Position numbers and translations under genes: made by a program. This document shows positions 62,851-64,000 of a DNA stretch of 64,000 bases, piece by piece. The DNA lies in the NCBI RefSeq assembly GCF_030815585.1, contig NZ_JAUSWY010000001.1, positions 2,728,001 through 2,792,000 of the forward strand, read 5' to 3'. How positions within the stretch are numbered: position 1 is the stretch's first letter; each line of letters starts with the position of its first letter. This DNA comes from Arthrobacter pascens (GTDB lineage Bacteria; Actinomycetota; Actinomycetes; Actinomycetales; Micrococcaceae). Under the pieces are notes generated by a model. The model saw only the letters and a list, made by a program, of their open reading frames with translations, made no database searches and was not told where the DNA came from.

Positions 62851-63969
62851 TTAGGCGGGGAGTTTGGCCTGGCGTGCCAGGATACTTTCCAGGGCGTTAA
62901 GGAACGCTGTGGTTTCCATCTCAGTTCCGGCGGTGACGCGAAGATGGCCTGGGATGCCGACGTCCCGGATGAGCACACCGGCGTCCAGCAGTTCCTGCCA
63001 GACGGCGTGGGGGCTCTCCAGTCCGCCGAAGAAAATGAAGTTGGAATCCGAGGCAGCCGGCTTGAGGCCCATCCTGGTCAGTTCCGCCACGATCCGGTCC
63101 CGCTGCTTCTTGATATCCTCAACCTCCGCCATCAGCGCCTCGCGGTGCCGGAGAGCAGCCAGGGCTGTGGCCTGGGTGACGGCTGAGAGGTGATAGGGCA
63201 ACCGGACCAGCCTCAGGGCGTCCGTCACTTCGGGTGCAGCGGCCATGTAGCCCAGGCGTGCCCCCGCCAGGGCAAAGGCCTTGCTCATGGTCCTAGTGAC
63301 AATGAGGCGTTCCCTGCCGGGCAGCAATGTGAGTGCACTCGGCGTGCCGTCGTGGGCGAACTCGTGGTAGGCCTCATCAACTATCACGATGGTCTGGGCG
63401 GCCTCGCCTGCCGAGTAGACGGCTTCCACCACATCCAGGCCAAGGCCTGTCCCGGTGGGGTTGTTGGGTGAACAGAGGAAAACGATGTTCGGCTGAAGTT
63501 CCTCAACCTGCAACGCCGCGGATTCCGCGCTCAGCCCGTAGCCTTCAGCACGCGTCCCCACGATGTATTCGGTGTCCGTGCCGCTGGCGAGCAGAGGATA
63601 CATGGAATACGTGGGCGGGAAGCCCAGCGCCGTGCGCCCGGGCCCACCGAAAGCCTGGAGGATCTGCTGGAGAACTTCATTCGACCCGTTGGCTGCCCAA
63701 AGATTCGTGGCGTCCAGTCCATGGCCCAGGTATTCAGCCAGCGCCTCCCGGAGCTCGGTAAACTCACGGTCCGGATAGCGATTGAGTCCCGCGGCTGCTT
63801 CCGTTACGGCCGCGCTGATGGCAGCCCGTACATCCGCCGGAACGCCATGCGAGTTTTCGTTCACGTTCAGCAGGATAGGAACATCCAACTGCGGTGCCCC
63901 GTAGGGGGTCAGACCGCGGAGGTTGCTCCGGAGCGGAAGGCGGTTCAGGCGTTCTAGCTGGTCATTCAC
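62851..63969 (-). CDS. hisC: histidinol-phosphate aminotransferase
   Basis: A 372-residue class I/II PLP aminotransferase. [10 protein letters not shown] (substrate-side), [36 protein letters not shown] and the PLP lysine in [18 protein letters not shown] are present, ending [10 protein letters not shown]. First gene of the hisC-B-H-small-priA run within the window. Only 31 bases lie upstream inside the window, so the promoter or hisD gene is not seen. Confidence 0.95.
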   Translation of the reverse strand: MNDQLERLNRLPLRSNLRGLTPYGAPQLDVPILLNVNENSHGVPADVRAAISAAVTEAAAGLNRYPDREFTELREALAEYLGHGLDATNLWAANGSNEVLQQILQAFGGPGRTALGFPPTYSMYPLLASGTDTEYIVGTRAEGYGLSAESAALQVEELQPNIVFLCSPNNPTGTGLGLDVVEAVYSAGEAAQTIVIVDEAYHEFAHDGTPSALTLLPGRERLIVTRTMSKAFALAGARLGYMAAAPEVTDALRLVRLPYHLSAVTQATALAALRHREALMAEVEDIKKQRDRIVAELTRMGLKPAASDSNFIFFGGLESPHAVWQELLDAGVLIRDVGIPGHLRVTAGTEMETTAFLNALESILARQAKLPA

Positions 63970-64000
63970 CTGAACAGTTTAGTGCCGAAGCAGGTGCCCG

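Overview
The window is high-GC chromosomal DNA from an actinobacterium, most likely a member of the Micrococcaceae close to Arthrobacter or Pseudarthrobacter. The evidence is the sequence style of the rRNA operon and ribosomal proteins, a mycothiol-dependent-type enzyme, an actinobacterial PriA-type HisA, a HelD/HelR-type RNA polymerase helicase, and a gene order that matches, block by block, the segment known in Mycobacterium from hisC to xerD. The species call is inference; the actinobacterial assignment is firm.

Layout. 1-11.5 kb, mostly on the minus strand: an ECF-type sigma factor with the start of its downstream neighbour, then xerD, a NUDIX hydrolase, pyrG, a DUF2867-like gene (plus strand), recN, nadK, tlyA, a small gene, a HAD phosphatase and a TPR protein with a low-complexity repeat domain. 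11.7-13.5 kb: an IS256-family element (11754-13134) inserted in an array of 32-bp phased repeats. 13.5-19.1 kb: a complete rrn operon (16S-23S-5S, minus strand, no spacer tRNA). 19.5-26 kb: tyrS, a HelD/HelR-type ATPase, and an alkylation-repair group (mpg, divergent from an ada-alkA fusion and ogt). 26-36.4 kb: a mycothiol-type enzyme, pdxH-like, and the full arginine cluster argC-J-B-D-F-R-G-H. 36.5-45 kb (mostly plus strand): a fatty acid desaturase, a quinone oxidoreductase, a large Pls/PosA-type single-module NRPS-like membrane enzyme, an M1 metallopeptidase and, facing it, a 4'-phosphopantetheinyl transferase. 45-48.6 kb: pheT and pheS. 48.8-54.3 kb: a HEXXH protein, a SIMPL protein, an Rv2578c-type radical SAM protein with a LexA box, a MutT-like NUDIX protein, an MFS exporter, a decayed cation-efflux pseudogene and a GlsB-type membrane protein. 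54.3-58.1 kb: a TrmH-type methyltransferase, rplT, rpmI, infC (ATT start) and a DUF1844 gene. 58.2-64 kb: MFS transporter, SseB-like protein, and priA, a 52-residue membrane protein, hisH, hisB, hisC.

How it works together. Most genes are housekeeping: arginine and histidine biosynthesis operons with overlapping stop/start codons, translation (rRNA, tyrS, pheST, IF3, L35, L20, rRNA methylases), DNA repair (RecN, AAG, AlkA, Ogt) and nucleotide metabolism (PyrG, NadK, NUDIX). The accessory interest lies in the noncoding parts. A family of 32-bp phased ACGCTCTC-type repeats is arranged in inverted arrays at two places, and at one of them the IS insertion can be reversed on paper to restore the 32-bp register exactly. 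There are also rRNA processing stems, a LexA box on the radical SAM gene, an ATT-started infC with an attenuator-like leader, and several perfect palindromes. I saw no phage, CRISPR, restriction-modification or recognisable defence system.
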